Assembly (NCBI GenBank): GCA_947499505.1
Contig: CANMOQ010000001.1
Location: 1 to 42,036, forward strand
Length of the DNA stretch: 42,036 nucleotides
Reading direction: 5' to 3'
Source of the DNA: an uncultured Erythrobacter sp.
Lineage (GTDB): Bacteria > Pseudomonadota > Alphaproteobacteria > Sphingomonadales > Sphingomonadaceae
Part shown: one piece after another, positions 42,018 to 42,036 of the stretch
Layout of the letters: each line of letters starts with the position of its first letter
Position numbering within the stretch: the stretch's first letter is position 1
Notes under the pieces: generated by a model
Database searches by the model: none
Told to the model about the DNA's origin: nothing
Seen by the model: only the letters and a program-made list of their open reading frames with translations
Position numbers and translations under genes: made by a program

Positions 42018-42036
42018 GTGTAGAACGGATCCTTGT
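42014..42036 (+). CDS. Start of next gene, cut by window edge
   Basis: ATG at 42014 overlaps the halogenase-like stop (ATGA) and opens a frame reading M-S-V-E-R-I-L to the edge. Only seven codons are visible, so the product is unknown. The coupling suggests it is part of the same operon. Confidence 0.5.

Overview
The window reads as a chromosomal segment of a Gram-negative alphaproteobacterium, most likely a sphingomonad of the Erythrobacter type. This rests on overall character: GC-rich coding sequence, a large TonB-dependent receptor, many 4-nt ATGA gene overlaps, a tryptophan-halogenase-like flavoprotein beside sugar genes, and Tat/lipoprotein-exported sugar enzymes. No rRNA, credible tRNA, transposase, phage gene or CRISPR array was seen.

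Region 1 (about 0.3-10.4 kb) is a compact catabolic island. A TonB-dependent receptor and an isochorismatase-type amidohydrolase run leftward. A GntR/FCD repressor, an HMG-CoA-lyase-like enzyme, HyuA and HyuB (ATP-dependent hydantoinase/oxoprolinase/carboxylase family) and a CaiB/BaiF CoA-transferase run rightward. Two near-identical TTGTATACAA-type palindromes, one in the divergent promoter region and one over the lyase start codon, suggest local control by the GntR protein. The substrate is unknown.

Region 2 (10.5-15.3 kb) holds a LysM-FecR envelope protein and a CHASE2 histidine kinase on the plus strand, converging on an OmpR-type response regulator and a small lipoprotein on the minus strand. 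Together they look like a complete envelope-sensing two-component system.

Region 3 (15.5-21.8 kb) is metabolic: phenylalanine hydroxylase, then tryptophan 2,3-dioxygenase, kynurenine formamidase and kynureninase in one ATGA-coupled operon (tryptophan to anthranilate), then yaaA. A minus-strand acyl-CoA dehydrogenase with a long N-terminal extension resembles methylsuccinyl-CoA dehydrogenase.

Region 4 (21.9 kb to the right edge) is one carbohydrate-utilisation locus. It carries a cupin lipoprotein, a DUF5060 glycoside-hydrolase-like lipoprotein, GntP, gluconokinase, a GH3 beta-glucosidase, a Tat-exported SMP-30 lactonase, a GPH sugar symporter, a LacI repressor and a GH5 endoglucanase. A six-gene minus-strand operon follows: Gfo/Idh dehydrogenase, sugar isomerase/epimerase-fold enzyme, MFS transporter, Tat small subunit, GMC oxidoreductase and an exported second isomerase-fold enzyme. 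A tryptophan-halogenase-like gene closes the window. Three copies of a TTGACAAC-type palindrome lie at its three main promoter regions, which makes this a candidate LacI regulon. The implied biology is beta-glucan or cello-oligosaccharide hydrolysis, followed by periplasmic oxidation of the sugars: a lactone/gluconate branch feeding GntP-GntK, and a 3-keto-glycoside branch through GMC and isomerase-fold enzymes.
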